Positions 51,711-60,749 of a stretch of 64,000 bases of DNA are shown piece after piece; the stretch's first letter is position 1; each line of letters opens with the position of its first letter. The translations under genes were made by a program, and so were the position numbers. Below the pieces are notes generated by a model. It was not told the DNA's origin. It saw nothing but the letters and a program-made list of their open reading frames with translations, and searched no databases. The stretch is from Humisphaera borealis (GTDB taxonomy: Bacteria; Planctomycetota; Phycisphaerae; Tepidisphaerales; Tepidisphaeraceae), in NCBI RefSeq assembly GCF_015169395.1, contig NZ_CP063458.1, forward strand, positions 992,001-1,056,000, in the 5' to 3' direction.

Positions 51711-52775
51711 ATGCCCAGTGATCGTACCTACCACATCCGACCCGTCCTAAACGGACAGACCCTAGCAGCAGGGCTGCGCGGCCTCGACAGTGATTTGTCC
51801 TGGAACGACGCCCGGAAGCTGGTCCAGCAACGGCGTATTCAGATTAATGGGAACCTGGTCCTGGATGACACGAGACGGCTCAAGACCGGCGACGTGGTCA
51901 AGATCTTCGAACAACCGCGAACGCCTCCCCCGGCCGAGCGGGACGTTCCCGTGCTGCACATCGACCAGGACCTCATCGTGATCGACAAACCGGCGGGCAT
52001 CACAACCCTCCGGCACGCCGAAGAGAAGGAATGGGACGACGCGCGCAAGCAGCGTCAGCCGACACTCGACGAAGTGGTACAGCGGCTGTTGCCGACGGTC
52101 TGGCCTCCGAAGGCGACGCAGCCAGACTCCAATCGCCCGCAGAAGAACACCGATCCGCCAGGGGTGATGCGTCGTCCCGGCGGAAGACCGGTGGGGTTGC
52201 CTGCGATCGGACTGCCGAAGGTCCGGGCGGTGCACCGACTGGACCGCGATACGAGCGGGCTGATGCTGTTTGCCCTTTCGCCTCGCGGCGAGACGGCATT
52301 GGTCAAACTTTTCAAAGAGCATTCCATTCGGCGGGTGTACCGGGCCGTCGTTCACGGCTTGGTCACGCAGGAGCAGACCATCGAAAGCTGGTTCGTCCGC
52401 GATCGCGGCGACGGTATTCGCGGCAGTTCACCGAAGGGGCAGGCGGCTTCGGACGGCCAACATGCGGAGACTTATGTCCGACCGATCGAGGCCCTGGGCA
52501 GGTACACGATTGTAGAATGCCGGCTCAAGACTGGCCGCACGCACCAGATCCGAATCCACCTCGCCGAGGCGGGCCACATGCTCTGTGGCGAAAAGACATA
52601 CCTCCGCCCCAAGCCCGAAGCCGACGCCGTGCACGACAAGAGTGGCGCTCCGCGGCAGGCGTTGCATTCGGCATCGCTGGAGCTTGAGCATCCCTTCTCA
52701 GGGAAAACGCTTCAGTTCGAATCCCCGATGGCGAGGGATCTTGAAACGTGGTTGAAGAAGATCCGCACAACGTAA
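51711..52775 (+). CDS. RluA family 23S rRNA/tRNA pseudouridine synthase
   Basis: A 354-residue enzyme. The start is at MPSDRTYHIRPVL (51711); the longer frame from 51633 overlaps little but has no family support. Residues about 24-70 are the S4 RNA-binding domain (WNDARKLVQQRRIQINGNLV). The catalytic HRLDRDTSGLML with the Asp lies at about 180-191. The characteristic VIDKPAGITT, RVYRAVVHG and TGRTHQIRIHLAEAGHML are present. It isomerises uridine in rRNA or tRNA. The RluA/C/D subgroup cannot be fixed. Confidence 0.93.
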   Translation: MPSDRTYHIRPVLNGQTLAAGLRGLDSDLSWNDARKLVQQRRIQINGNLVLDDTRRLKTGDVVKIFEQPRTPPPAERDVPVLHIDQDLIVIDKPAGITTLRHAEEKEWDDARKQRQPTLDEVVQRLLPTVWPPKATQPDSNRPQKNTDPPGVMRRPGGRPVGLPAIGLPKVRAVHRLDRDTSGLMLFALSPRGETALVKLFKEHSIRRVYRAVVHGLVTQEQTIESWFVRDRGDGIRGSSPKGQAASDGQHAETYVRPIEALGRYTIVECRLKTGRTHQIRIHLAEAGHMLCGEKTYLRPKPEADAVHDKSGAPRQALHSASLELEHPFSGKTLQFESPMARDLETWLKKIRTT

Positions 52776-52819
52776 CGCGACGACCGAATTCAGCGGTCAT
52801 CCCATCAACGCGCACAAAC

Positions 52820-54679
52820 CTACTCGTCCGTCGGCTCTTGATCCGGCTTTTGCGGATGAATGGTCACAACGATCGTCCCGGCGGCGGCATCACCGGCGCG
52901 CTGGCGAAGGGGGGAAAATGGAATCAGAAGCAGGGGAAACAGCTGCAGCAGGACATCGATCAGTCGGAGGAGGTTTCGTGTGGCGAGCTGTCCTTTGGTT
53001 GCAGGCTGCCCGGTGACCGAAATGACGCGAAGCCCACAGATCATCTTTCCGAACGACCGACCCGCGAATACCTCGGTCACCAGCGTGACGAAAAGGTAGA
53101 TTGCGAACCCGCCAGCCATGATCAGGTTGGCTTGGGCCAGTTCCCGGCTGTCGGGGTCGGATCCGTGCCAGCTGAAACCCACGAAGAATCCGGTGATAAG
53201 CGGGACGGCATCGATCATGCCGGCGAGCAGCCGCTGGCCCAGGGGTGCCAGGGGAAGGTCGTCCGGGTCGATCTCCAGGTCGCTCAGTTCAGCCCGCCGA
53301 CGGAGCGACGACATGATCGCAAACGCCATCGCTGCGGCGACCAGCCCGTACCGAATGATTTCGAAGTACGGGAGTCCGACAGGCTCAAACGTTTGAGCGC
53401 GAGGCGTCTCAACAGGGGCGAAGCTGACGCCGTCGTACGCCTGCTCCGACATCGCGTTGTCTTTGAACGTGATCGAGCGGAAGTAGTTGAATGCGAACGC
53501 GGCAGAACGAAGATTGGGAGCCACTCCGGCCGTGGATGCCAGCTTCATGTCGTTCACGAGTCCGGCGGGCGCGAGGTCCACCGCCGGGGACGACGTCGGT
53601 CGGGTGCCCGCGGCAGCGGTCGCCGGACCACCGACCACCCGGGAACCGTCGCCGATACGAGGGACTGAGCGGCTCGCGCCGAGTCCGGCGGCGTCGAACA
53701 CCAGGACGTGATCCGGTTCGCCGGGTGATTCGATGGCAGGCGAAAGCCACACCGTCGGCTTCGCCCCGCCGGGCACAAGCCTTGCCATCCGGGTGCTTTC
53801 CGGGATCCGGGCGCTTCCGACTTCACGCCACTTCGTGCCGTCCAGCCGCCAAAGCCGCAACTGCGCCGGCGCTTCTCTAACCAATAGAATCGGGGTTCGA
53901 TCGTGGATGATCAGCGAGACGGCGTCGATCGGACGGGCGACGTCGAAAGGTACATCGCCGACCGGCTGCCAGGTTCCGCCACCGTAAACGACGATCGAAA
54001 GCATCTCCGGCAGGTTCTGCAGGGGCCGCGAGCTGGCGGTCGTGGTGGCCGACGTGGAGGGCGTCGTGGCAGGCGCCTGGGAAGGTACGCGAGTTGAAGT
54101 TGCCGTGGCGGGCGAGGTGGCGGTTGCCGGTGAATGCGGAACGGTCGCCGGGGCAGTTGCCGGCGTGGCGAAACGAACCACGCCACCGCGGACCCGGGCC
54201 ACCGCGTAGAGCCCGTCACGGTCGGACGCGAGATCGACCAGTCGGGCGTCTGGCAGCGCCAGCGGCATGCCGAGGATCGCTCCGTCTTCGGACTGCAAAA
54301 GCCAGTTGCCGTCGTCGGTGAGAACGGCCAACTGTTCGCCCAAAGGGGTAATGGCGAGCACTCGGCGGGGAATGCTCTTGCCGAACTCGCGGAAATTGCG
54401 GCTGAGGTTACGGCGGTAGATCTGTGTCGAAACCGCCGGCGGATCGATCGAGGAGGATCCGGTTGCCGAAGGTGTTGATGCCACCGTCGTGCGGGCGAAG
54501 TAGAGCCATTCGGAGCTGCTCCAGAGCGGCCCGACGGCAAAAACGTCGTGCCGCGGCGCGTCCTGAGCGACTGCCGATACGGTCACCAGTGCGCACAGAG
54601 CCAGAAGGGTGGCCAGCGCGGCCGGCGAGGAGCCGGCGCGAGAGGTCCGGACGGTGTCAATCTTTGCAGTCTTGATCAA
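52820..54679 (-). CDS. RDD membrane protein with N-terminal beta-rich extracellular domain
   Basis: About 619 residues. The start is taken as TTG at 54679, inside the upstream gene, because the signal peptide (ALATLLALCALVTVSAVAQ) follows within 40 residues; an exact start is uncertain. Residues about 50-400 look like a beta-propeller-type domain of repeated short strands (LAVLTDDGNWLLQ, WQPVGDVPFDVARP, LWRLDGTKWREVG), with a Thr/Pro/Ala-rich linker (about 175-215). The last 160 residues are an RDD domain (RLLAGMIDAVPLITGF, GRSFGKMICGLRVI) with several membrane helices. Function unknown; a membrane sensor or transporter-like role is inferred. Confidence 0.8.
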   Translation of the reverse strand: MIKTAKIDTVRTSRAGSSPAALATLLALCALVTVSAVAQDAPRHDVFAVGPLWSSSEWLYFARTTVASTPSATGSSSIDPPAVSTQIYRRNLSRNFREFGKSIPRRVLAITPLGEQLAVLTDDGNWLLQSEDGAILGMPLALPDARLVDLASDRDGLYAVARVRGGVVRFATPATAPATVPHSPATATSPATATSTRVPSQAPATTPSTSATTTASSRPLQNLPEMLSIVVYGGGTWQPVGDVPFDVARPIDAVSLIIHDRTPILLVREAPAQLRLWRLDGTKWREVGSARIPESTRMARLVPGGAKPTVWLSPAIESPGEPDHVLVFDAAGLGASRSVPRIGDGSRVVGGPATAAAGTRPTSSPAVDLAPAGLVNDMKLASTAGVAPNLRSAAFAFNYFRSITFKDNAMSEQAYDGVSFAPVETPRAQTFEPVGLPYFEIIRYGLVAAAMAFAIMSSLRRRAELSDLEIDPDDLPLAPLGQRLLAGMIDAVPLITGFFVGFSWHGSDPDSRELAQANLIMAGGFAIYLFVTLVTEVFAGRSFGKMICGLRVISVTGQPATKGQLATRNLLRLIDVLLQLFPLLLIPFSPLRQRAGDAAAGTIVVTIHPQKPDQEPTDE

Positions 54680-55574
54680 GCTTGATGACCTCTCGAACGC
54701 CTGCGTCCGCGGGCAATACGCCGGGGAACACGATGCCCCGACGCGTCGGCACGCCTTTGTTTTCCAGTCTGACATCCTCGAGCTTGATCGACATCGTCGA
54801 GCCGCTGTCGGGGAAATACAGCTTGTACTCCGTGGCAATTCTCGGCCAGTTGGCCGGCGGGGTGTCCGCGACCTCGACGGGCTTGTGGCCGGAAAGGTTC
54901 GCCCTGAGCACCGGCCGGCCGTCGCGGTCGAACAGGACGACCAGTTTCGGCAACTTCGTTCGCCGGTCGTACCAGACCTCGCGCTGCGCCGCCAGTCGCT
55001 GGGGCCCTGCGCCCGCCCCGCCGGCGGTGGCGACCCAGAGCATCATGTAGGCGTCGGCGTCGGGGTTGAACCGCATCACCGGGCTGGGCATCTGCGTGAA
55101 ATCCGTCCCGATGGTGCCAATTCCCAGAACTTCCATCACCAGGTTCGGCTGGATCGGCACGCGCCTCACGCACGGTTTGCCCGCATTCCGATGCTCGCCG
55201 AACCACATTCGGTCCGCCTCGGGAACCAGTTTCAGCCAGTAGTACTCGTCGGTGCTGCCGACCTCGAATACGTCGCCGATGAGATCCTTCTTCCCTACCA
55301 GGCGGAAACCCATGGGCGCCTTGTAGAGCATTGCTCCGGTGCCGTTGACGAAGTTCTTCTTTCCCGTCTCCGGATCGACCACGTTCGCTTCGTAATAGTG
55401 AGTCGACCAGATCGTCGGCAGTTGCGCGTTGTTCTGATTGATGTCCTGGACGACTTTGACCAGCGTATCGGTCGGGCCCGAATAGCGATCGGGAACGACA
55501 CCGACCGGCTTGTTGCAACCGACGGCAGCAAACGTGGCGCAGACGGCCCACAACATGGTCTTGTGAAGTTTCAT
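54657..55574 (-). CDS. Lipoprotein, planctomycete unknown family
   Basis: A 305-residue protein with signal MLWAVCATFAAVGC ending in a lipobox (Cys20). The mature domain has repeated TTKLPKLVVLFDRDG-like and LVGKKDLIGDVFEVGS segments with beta character, similar in overall shape to LolA-type lipoprotein carrier proteins (REVWYDRRTKLPKLVVLFD), although the match is loose. It overlaps the RDD gene downstream, suggesting the two act together at the envelope. No family is firmly recognised. Confidence 0.75.
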   Translation of the reverse strand: MKLHKTMLWAVCATFAAVGCNKPVGVVPDRYSGPTDTLVKVVQDINQNNAQLPTIWSTHYYEANVVDPETGKKNFVNGTGAMLYKAPMGFRLVGKKDLIGDVFEVGSTDEYYWLKLVPEADRMWFGEHRNAGKPCVRRVPIQPNLVMEVLGIGTIGTDFTQMPSPVMRFNPDADAYMMLWVATAGGAGAGPQRLAAQREVWYDRRTKLPKLVVLFDRDGRPVLRANLSGHKPVEVADTPPANWPRIATEYKLYFPDSGSTMSIKLEDVRLENKGVPTRRGIVFPGVLPADAGVREVIKLDQDCKD

Positions 55575-55666
55575 AACTCTGAAGCCCGCCGGGGCCGACG
55601 AAAGTTCATCGCGTCTTCCATGCAAACGGCATCACGTTCCTCGCAACTTTCGGGGCTCGACGCCAT

Positions 55667-56239
55667 CTACAACTCTTCATTCAGGATCTGCCCCATCTGC
55701 TGGCTGACCTCCAAAGTCTGTTCGGCGTTGAGCTTCGGATCAATCAGTTCGAGCGTGTCCTGTCGGCCCTTCATGCGGACGACCCAGATATCGCGTCCTT
55801 CCTCCCGGCGCGTCTGGTCATAAATCACCATTCGCTTGCGCATCAGGATCAGACCCAGCACGAATCGAAAGTTCTGTTTCGCCGGCTCGGTGGCGTCTGC
55901 AAGCCGCTCGAAAAGGGTGCAGAGGACTTCGTCGTCGACCAGCAGTTTCCGCTTTTCTTCGGCCCGGGGCATGACCGACTGCCAACTCGCCAGAAGGTCT
56001 GTCTTGTCGGCCTGGTCCCAGCAGCCGAGCGAAACGTCAATCCGCTCGATACCTGCGAGGGTTTCACGGACGCCTGCCATGAACTTCTCGCCGGGAGCAA
56101 TGGCCTGACCGGAAACACAACAGATTCCCGCGGGCTTGGGAACGGCCCATTGGCCGGGTTTCGAGGGCGCGTTGGAAACAGGTTGATCCGCTGGTGCGGC
56201 GGATGGTGGGGATTCAGTCGGGCCGGCGGCCTGCGGCAT
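55667..56239 (-). CDS. Hypothetical protein, 190 residues, CCVSGxxIxPGE type
   Basis: Starts at MPQAAGPTESPPSA (56239) with GGAGG upstream. The first 40 residues are Pro/Ala-rich. The core has GICCVSGQAIAPGEKFMAGV, SLGCWDQADKTDL, LADATEPAKQNFRFVLGLIL and MRKRMVIYDQTRREEG, a pattern I associate with a planctomycete family of unknown function. The Cys-Cys near residue 41 may bind metal. It probably belongs with the upstream lipoprotein and RDD genes on the same strand. Confidence 0.7.
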   Translation of the reverse strand: MPQAAGPTESPPSAAPADQPVSNAPSKPGQWAVPKPAGICCVSGQAIAPGEKFMAGVRETLAGIERIDVSLGCWDQADKTDLLASWQSVMPRAEEKRKLLVDDEVLCTLFERLADATEPAKQNFRFVLGLILMRKRMVIYDQTRREEGRDIWVVRMKGRQDTLELIDPKLNAEQTLEVSQQMGQILNEEL

Positions 56240-56389
56240 TGAGGGACCTCCGTGTCGGGATGTGCCGGTCAGGAATCGGTCGTTAACGGCACATTCGCGC
56301 GGCGCATGGTAGCGGATCAACGCCGTCATGCGAAGGCGTCCGGGAGGCCCATGGCGGAATGGGGCGCGGGGTGGCTGGCTGACCCGCGG

Positions 56390-56647
56390 TCAGAGCGCGG
56401 TAAACGAACGGGAGCTGGTGCCGTCCGGACCGACGGCAAACCGCACGGGCCTGGCGCAACGGGGACAGTGGCCGGCATAGCGGGTGCCATCGGCCGACCG
56501 ATAGATCCGCTGATAGACACCGCAGCAGGCGAAATGGATGCTGAGGAAGGGTCGGGAGTTAGTGGGCGTGCTCGGCGCCGAGTGGGAGGCGGGCGTCTCG
56601 GCCGTAACTGAAAGATCAATTCGATAGTCGCGCGGGTCGCCCGGCAT
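56390..56647 (-). CDS. Small conserved planctomycete zinc-ribbon protein
   Basis: An 85-residue protein, ATG at 56647 with AAAGGAG upstream. The C-terminal half reads FLSIHFACCGVYQRIY, then GTRYAGHCPRCARPVRFAVG, with two Cys pairs (CC and CPRC) forming a zinc ribbon. I recognise the pattern as a widespread planctomycete protein of unknown function, usually close to this length. The first 40 residues are Ser/Thr/Pro-rich. No signal peptide. It has its own promoter-sized gap from the neighbours. Confidence 0.8.
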   Translation of the reverse strand: MPGDPRDYRIDLSVTAETPASHSAPSTPTNSRPFLSIHFACCGVYQRIYRSADGTRYAGHCPRCARPVRFAVGPDGTSSRSFTAL

Positions 56648-56738
56648 CGCCGCTCCTTTCAGTACTTGAGAGGCGCACGAAGCATCGTCCGGAAGACACC
56701 GATTACTTGAAAGATTATTGCCGACGATGATTGCCGAA

Positions 56739-57365
56739 TCAGCCAGTCGTCTGTTGCAGGCGATCCCAAACGCGGGGCGCGACCTGGCGAATGAGCGCGG
56801 CGGAGCGGGTGAGGACCTGACCGATCGTCGCCTCGATCTGATGCCTCTCAGCGGGGTCCTTGACGTCGGCAAGATTGACGCGGACGTTGTAGATCGCGCA
56901 GCGTGCCGTCGCCATCGCCAGATCGGCGCAGACGGCCAGGTCGCTCAGGAGATAGGGGTTCACGAAGTTGATGACCCGGTCGCACACTTCGAGAATGCCG
57001 ACCGCGGCGGCGGCCATGTCCTGTGGGGCCCGGATGCACGCTTTGAGTGCGGCCTTGATCTTGGCGGCGCGTTCCGGCGATTCCGGGAGTTTTCGTGCCG
57101 CCGTCAGCGCGGCGTAACTGGCCTGATCGTCCACCATCGCCTTGGTGAGCGCGAGCCGGTGCTGGTGCAGGCTCGCCAGGGCCGGGACCAGTTCGCCTTC
57201 GAACGCTTCCAGGCCCTTCTTGCCGATCGAATAGTTCATGACCATCTCGCCGATTGCAGCGGCAAGGGCACCGGTCAGCGCAGTAACCGCCCCGCCGCCG
57301 GGCGTGGGACTTCTGGCAGCGGTCGCGTCGAGGAAGGTGGCGATCGGGGTGGATGGGTCGTGCAT
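56739..57365 (-). CDS. Cyclodeaminase/cyclohydrolase family protein (FTCD C-terminal type)
   Basis: A 208-residue all-helical protein from ATG at 57365. SPTPGGGAVTALTGALAAAIGEMV is the folate-binding Gly-rich motif of formimidoyltetrahydrofolate cyclodeaminase (FTCD C-terminal domain) and serine cycle enzymes. The helices VDDQASYAALTAARKLP and AVGILEVCDRVINFVNPYLLSDLAV complete it. It interconverts formimino-, methenyl- or formyl-folates, or is a small-molecule sensor related to them. No histidine-degradation gene is adjacent. Confidence 0.9.
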   Translation of the reverse strand: MHDPSTPIATFLDATAARSPTPGGGAVTALTGALAAAIGEMVMNYSIGKKGLEAFEGELVPALASLHQHRLALTKAMVDDQASYAALTAARKLPESPERAAKIKAALKACIRAPQDMAAAAVGILEVCDRVINFVNPYLLSDLAVCADLAMATARCAIYNVRVNLADVKDPAERHQIEATIGQVLTRSAALIRQVAPRVWDRLQQTTG

Positions 57366-57571
57366 GTCGGACAGTTTCGAGGGGCGACGGATCTCAGGTC
57401 GATCGGGTTTTCGCAAGATGGCACTCGTGCCACGATCTGGGCGGTAGTCAGTCGAACTCACATCATCGACTACGAATGGGATCAACCCGGGTTCACGCCG
57501 ACCATGAAAATGTGCAAAATACTACGACCGATATATCGACCCTGTTTCGACCGCCGCCGTGTACCGGGCGC

Positions 57572-60500
57572 CTACTTCCCTGCGTCGTGCTGGATGCCTC
57601 GCGGTGTTAACTCGACGGCACTAAAGGCTTTGTACTCCCGGGTGCCTTCCCGGGTGGTCACCAGGTCCGGTTTAGGCGTCGAAACCGTTACAACGCATCG
57701 GGAAAGGCGGCGGGCGGCGATGTCCCGAACATCGTCCAGCTTTACCGCCCTGATGTTATCGGCAAATCGTTGATGCCAGGTGTAGCCCAAGCCGTAGAGT
57801 TCGTCCAACGCGGCCTGCGTCGCCTGCTGGGCAGGTGTCTGGTTGTCCAGCGCCTCGGCCACGACGATCAATTCCTTGGATCGGTTGAACCAGTCCACGT
57901 TGACGTCCTGCGGCGAACCCTGCAGGCGCGCGATGTTCTCGAGGATGACGTCGATCACCTCGTTGACCTTGTCGGGCTCGCACCCGGCATACACCATGAA
58001 TGTGCCGGGGAGCGAATCGTTCAGGCCCGGCGAGTTCTGCCCGTGGACGACATACACCAATCCGCGACCTCGCAGGATTTCGTAGAGGTAGCCCGAACCA
58101 TACTGGTAGCCGCTGGCCATCGTGTCGCCGACGGCGATGGGAAAGTTTTCGGGTTTGCCGACGACCGACTCGGCGTTGTACCCCACCACCACGCCCGCCA
58201 GCGCCTGCTCGGTCTTGTTGAGCGCCACTTTCTCTACCGTCACGCCGGGAACCTTGGGCGCAGCCCCTTTGCCGGGAGCATTGGCAGCGACCCCGGGACG
58301 ATTCGGCACAATCTTTTCGGTCCGGGCGAGCGGCGTCTTGCGGACGATCGCCTCGACCCCTTTTGGATCGATATCGCCAAACACGGCGATCACTTTCTTC
58401 CGGGGCGTCACTTGGCTGGCGTACCAGCTCTTCACCTGTTCCGCTGTGAACGCCTCGACATTCGCGGCGGTACCCGTCGCCATGAACTGGTAAGGCGAGT
58501 TGCTCGGACCGTAATAAGTCTTCTTGAAGTACCGAAACGCCTGGTTGGTCCAGTCGGCATCCTGCCCCTGAATCTGGGCCAGCACGCGCTTCTTCATGGG
58601 CTGCAACTCGGCATCCGGAAAGGTCGGGTTGTTCACCAGGTCGGCAAATGCGTCGTACGCCTTGGCAAAGTCCTCCCTCATGCAGCTGGCCGTCCAGGAC
58701 CAACTGTTGTTGCCGCAGGAGGCATCGAAATCGCCGCCGATGGAATCCCAGAACTCCGCGACCTGCTGCGCGGACCTGGCCTTGGTGCCGCGGGAGACCA
58801 TCTGCATGGTCAGGTTGCCCAGGCCATTGGTCTTCTCGTCCTCCGCGGTCAGTCCGCCGAGGGTGTAGAGTTGCATCACGACCAGCGGCGTCGTGGTGAT
58901 CCGCCTGGCGAGAAGAACGGTATTCTCGTCGAGGTCGATCTTGACGATCTGGCCGTCCGACGCCTTTTCCGACGGCTGCGTAGTGGCCGGGCTGACCGGA
59001 CGCAGGAGTTGCTCGGCCTTGGGCAGCGTGGGGGCAAACTCCGTCGGCAGGAGCGCTGTCGTCAGCAGCCGCTGGCCGTTGAAGTACTTTTTCGCGACGG
59101 CCTTCACCTGATCGGCATTCACCTTTTCAATCCGCTCGACATAGTGCGATGCAAAGTGAGGATCGCCCGTGGTGATAAAGTCGGTCGCCATCAGAGAGGC
59201 GACAGCCTCGGCGGTCTGCATGTTCCTGATGTGATTGGCCCGCAGCTGCGTCTTGGCGCGGACTAGTCGCTGCTCGTCGATGCCGTCGGACTTCACCTTC
59301 TCCAGCAACTCAAGGGCGGCCTCGGTCGCTTGCGGAACTTTGGCGGCGTCCAGCTCGATATCGATCTGGAACGAGCCGTCGGTGTAGCTGGGCGTCCAGG
59401 ACATGACCGAGACACTGCTGACCAGTTCCTTTTTGTCCCGGAGCACCTCGGTGAAGATCGAACTTTCGCCCCCGCCCAGGGCGGTGGCGAGCAGGTCCAG
59501 GGCGTAAAGGTCTTCGTGCTGAAGCTGGACGGTGGGCATCGCCAGTTGCAGCTTGGCCTGGCCGAGGCCTGGGAAGGTGCCGACCATCGAGCGGGGAGAA
59601 ACCACCTTTGGCTCGGCGGGAATGTCGCGGCTGAAATCACGGCCCGGCTTGGCGTGCTTCACCTGTTGCTTGACCGCCGCGAGCATCTTCTCCGGATCGA
59701 TGTCCCCCGCGACCGAAAAGACCAGGTTGTTCGGCACGTACGCGAGCTTGAAGTAGTTGTAGACGTCATCCCGGCTGAGGCCCTGGATAACTTCCTGATA
59801 GCCGATGACCGGAATGCGGGCCGGGCTCACTCGGAAGCGGTTGGCCGCGGTCATGTAGTAAAAGACGCTGTCTGGTTCCCCTTTGCCCATCTCCAGTTCG
59901 CGCTGAACGACCAGATATTCGCGCCGATACTCCTCCGGAGTGATCTTTGCGCCCAGCATCCAGTTGCAGACCAAGTCCACCGCCGACTCCATGTGCTCAG
60001 TGGTCGTGTTGATGAAGTAGGCGGTGTGATCGTCGGTGGTGTAGGCGTTGGAGTCGTTGCCGATTTTCTGGAGCAGGTCGCGGTTTTCGGCTTCGGTGCG
60101 CTTCTCGTTCGACCCACCGGCGACGAGGTGTTCCAGAAGGTGAGAGAGCCCACCGCCGAGCCATTTACCTTCGAAAACGCCACCGGTGTAGCAGTAACCA
60201 CGAACCGAGACCGCCGGCGAACTGACGCGCTTGCAGATGACCGTCGTGCCGTTGGAGAGGACGGCGATGACTTCGTCCGGAGAGGAAACGATCCGGAACC
60301 GCTCGACGCCGTAACCGGCCATGTCGGCGGTCGACTGGAGGAGTTCGGGCGATGCGGCGGTCGCAGCGGCGGGGGCAGTCGCGGCGGCACTGGAGGGGCT
60401 TGCAGATTTTGCTACTGCTGCCTCTTCCGCGGGCGGCACATCAAGCGCTTTAGACGGCTTCCCCACAGCCTTTGTCTCGGCGGGCGGGAGCTTCGCGGCG

Positions 60501-60580
60501 CTCCGCGATTTGGAGCCTGCGTTCTGACAGCTTGCGGAAAACGCGACGGCCAGCGCCAGGCAAACGATGCGAGTATTCAT
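57572..60580 (-). CDS. Double-domain M16 metallopeptidase, lipoprotein
   Basis: A 1002-residue protein, start at MNTRIVCLALAVAFSASC (60580; lipobox), preceded by REPIN element D rather than a clear ribosome site. Ala-rich linker to about 85. The first M16 unit has the inverted zinc motif HLLEH near residue 145 (GGLSHLLEHLVAGG) and the downstream Glu region (EYLVVQRELEMG). The second unit (about 550-990) has no HxxEH and is the usual inactive partner. It cleaves peptides in the periplasm, as other fused M16 (pitrilysin/PqqL-like) peptidases do. An exported double M16 lipoprotein is common in planctomycetes. Confidence 0.92.
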   Translation of the reverse strand: MNTRIVCLALAVAFSASCQNAGSKSRSAAKLPPAETKAVGKPSKALDVPPAEEAAVAKSASPSSAAATAPAAATAASPELLQSTADMAGYGVERFRIVSSPDEVIAVLSNGTTVICKRVSSPAVSVRGYCYTGGVFEGKWLGGGLSHLLEHLVAGGSNEKRTEAENRDLLQKIGNDSNAYTTDDHTAYFINTTTEHMESAVDLVCNWMLGAKITPEEYRREYLVVQRELEMGKGEPDSVFYYMTAANRFRVSPARIPVIGYQEVIQGLSRDDVYNYFKLAYVPNNLVFSVAGDIDPEKMLAAVKQQVKHAKPGRDFSRDIPAEPKVVSPRSMVGTFPGLGQAKLQLAMPTVQLQHEDLYALDLLATALGGGESSIFTEVLRDKKELVSSVSVMSWTPSYTDGSFQIDIELDAAKVPQATEAALELLEKVKSDGIDEQRLVRAKTQLRANHIRNMQTAEAVASLMATDFITTGDPHFASHYVERIEKVNADQVKAVAKKYFNGQRLLTTALLPTEFAPTLPKAEQLLRPVSPATTQPSEKASDGQIVKIDLDENTVLLARRITTTPLVVMQLYTLGGLTAEDEKTNGLGNLTMQMVSRGTKARSAQQVAEFWDSIGGDFDASCGNNSWSWTASCMREDFAKAYDAFADLVNNPTFPDAELQPMKKRVLAQIQGQDADWTNQAFRYFKKTYYGPSNSPYQFMATGTAANVEAFTAEQVKSWYASQVTPRKKVIAVFGDIDPKGVEAIVRKTPLARTEKIVPNRPGVAANAPGKGAAPKVPGVTVEKVALNKTEQALAGVVVGYNAESVVGKPENFPIAVGDTMASGYQYGSGYLYEILRGRGLVYVVHGQNSPGLNDSLPGTFMVYAGCEPDKVNEVIDVILENIARLQGSPQDVNVDWFNRSKELIVVAEALDNQTPAQQATQAALDELYGLGYTWHQRFADNIRAVKLDDVRDIAARRLSRCVVTVSTPKPDLVTTREGTREYKAFSAVELTPRGIQHDAGK

Positions 60581-60589
60581 AGGTTGTCC

Positions 60590-60743
60590 GTAGGGTCCGC
60601 CTTGGCGGACGGGCGAAAGCCGACTGGAAGCAGCCCGCGGGGTCCGCCTTGGCGGACACGCGAAAGCCAATGGGAAGCAGCAAATCCGGTAAACACTCGA
60701 GCGTGCCGTCAGCCCGAGACGCGTCCGCCAAGGCGGACCCTAC
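60590..60743. repeat. REPIN/BIME-type element D (GTAGGG termini, three hairpins)
   Basis: The left end gtagggtccgccttggcggac... (60590) and right end ...gcggaccctac (60743) are inverted. A further direct copy of the stem (ggtccgccttggcggac) starts at 60641, 47 bases after the first, with the adjacent cgaaagcc and ggaagcagc also repeated. So the element is two direct REPs plus one inverted REP. It lies between the response regulator stop and the M16 gene start, only ten bases from the start codon. Confidence 0.85.
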
Positions 60744-60749
60744 GGGCAC

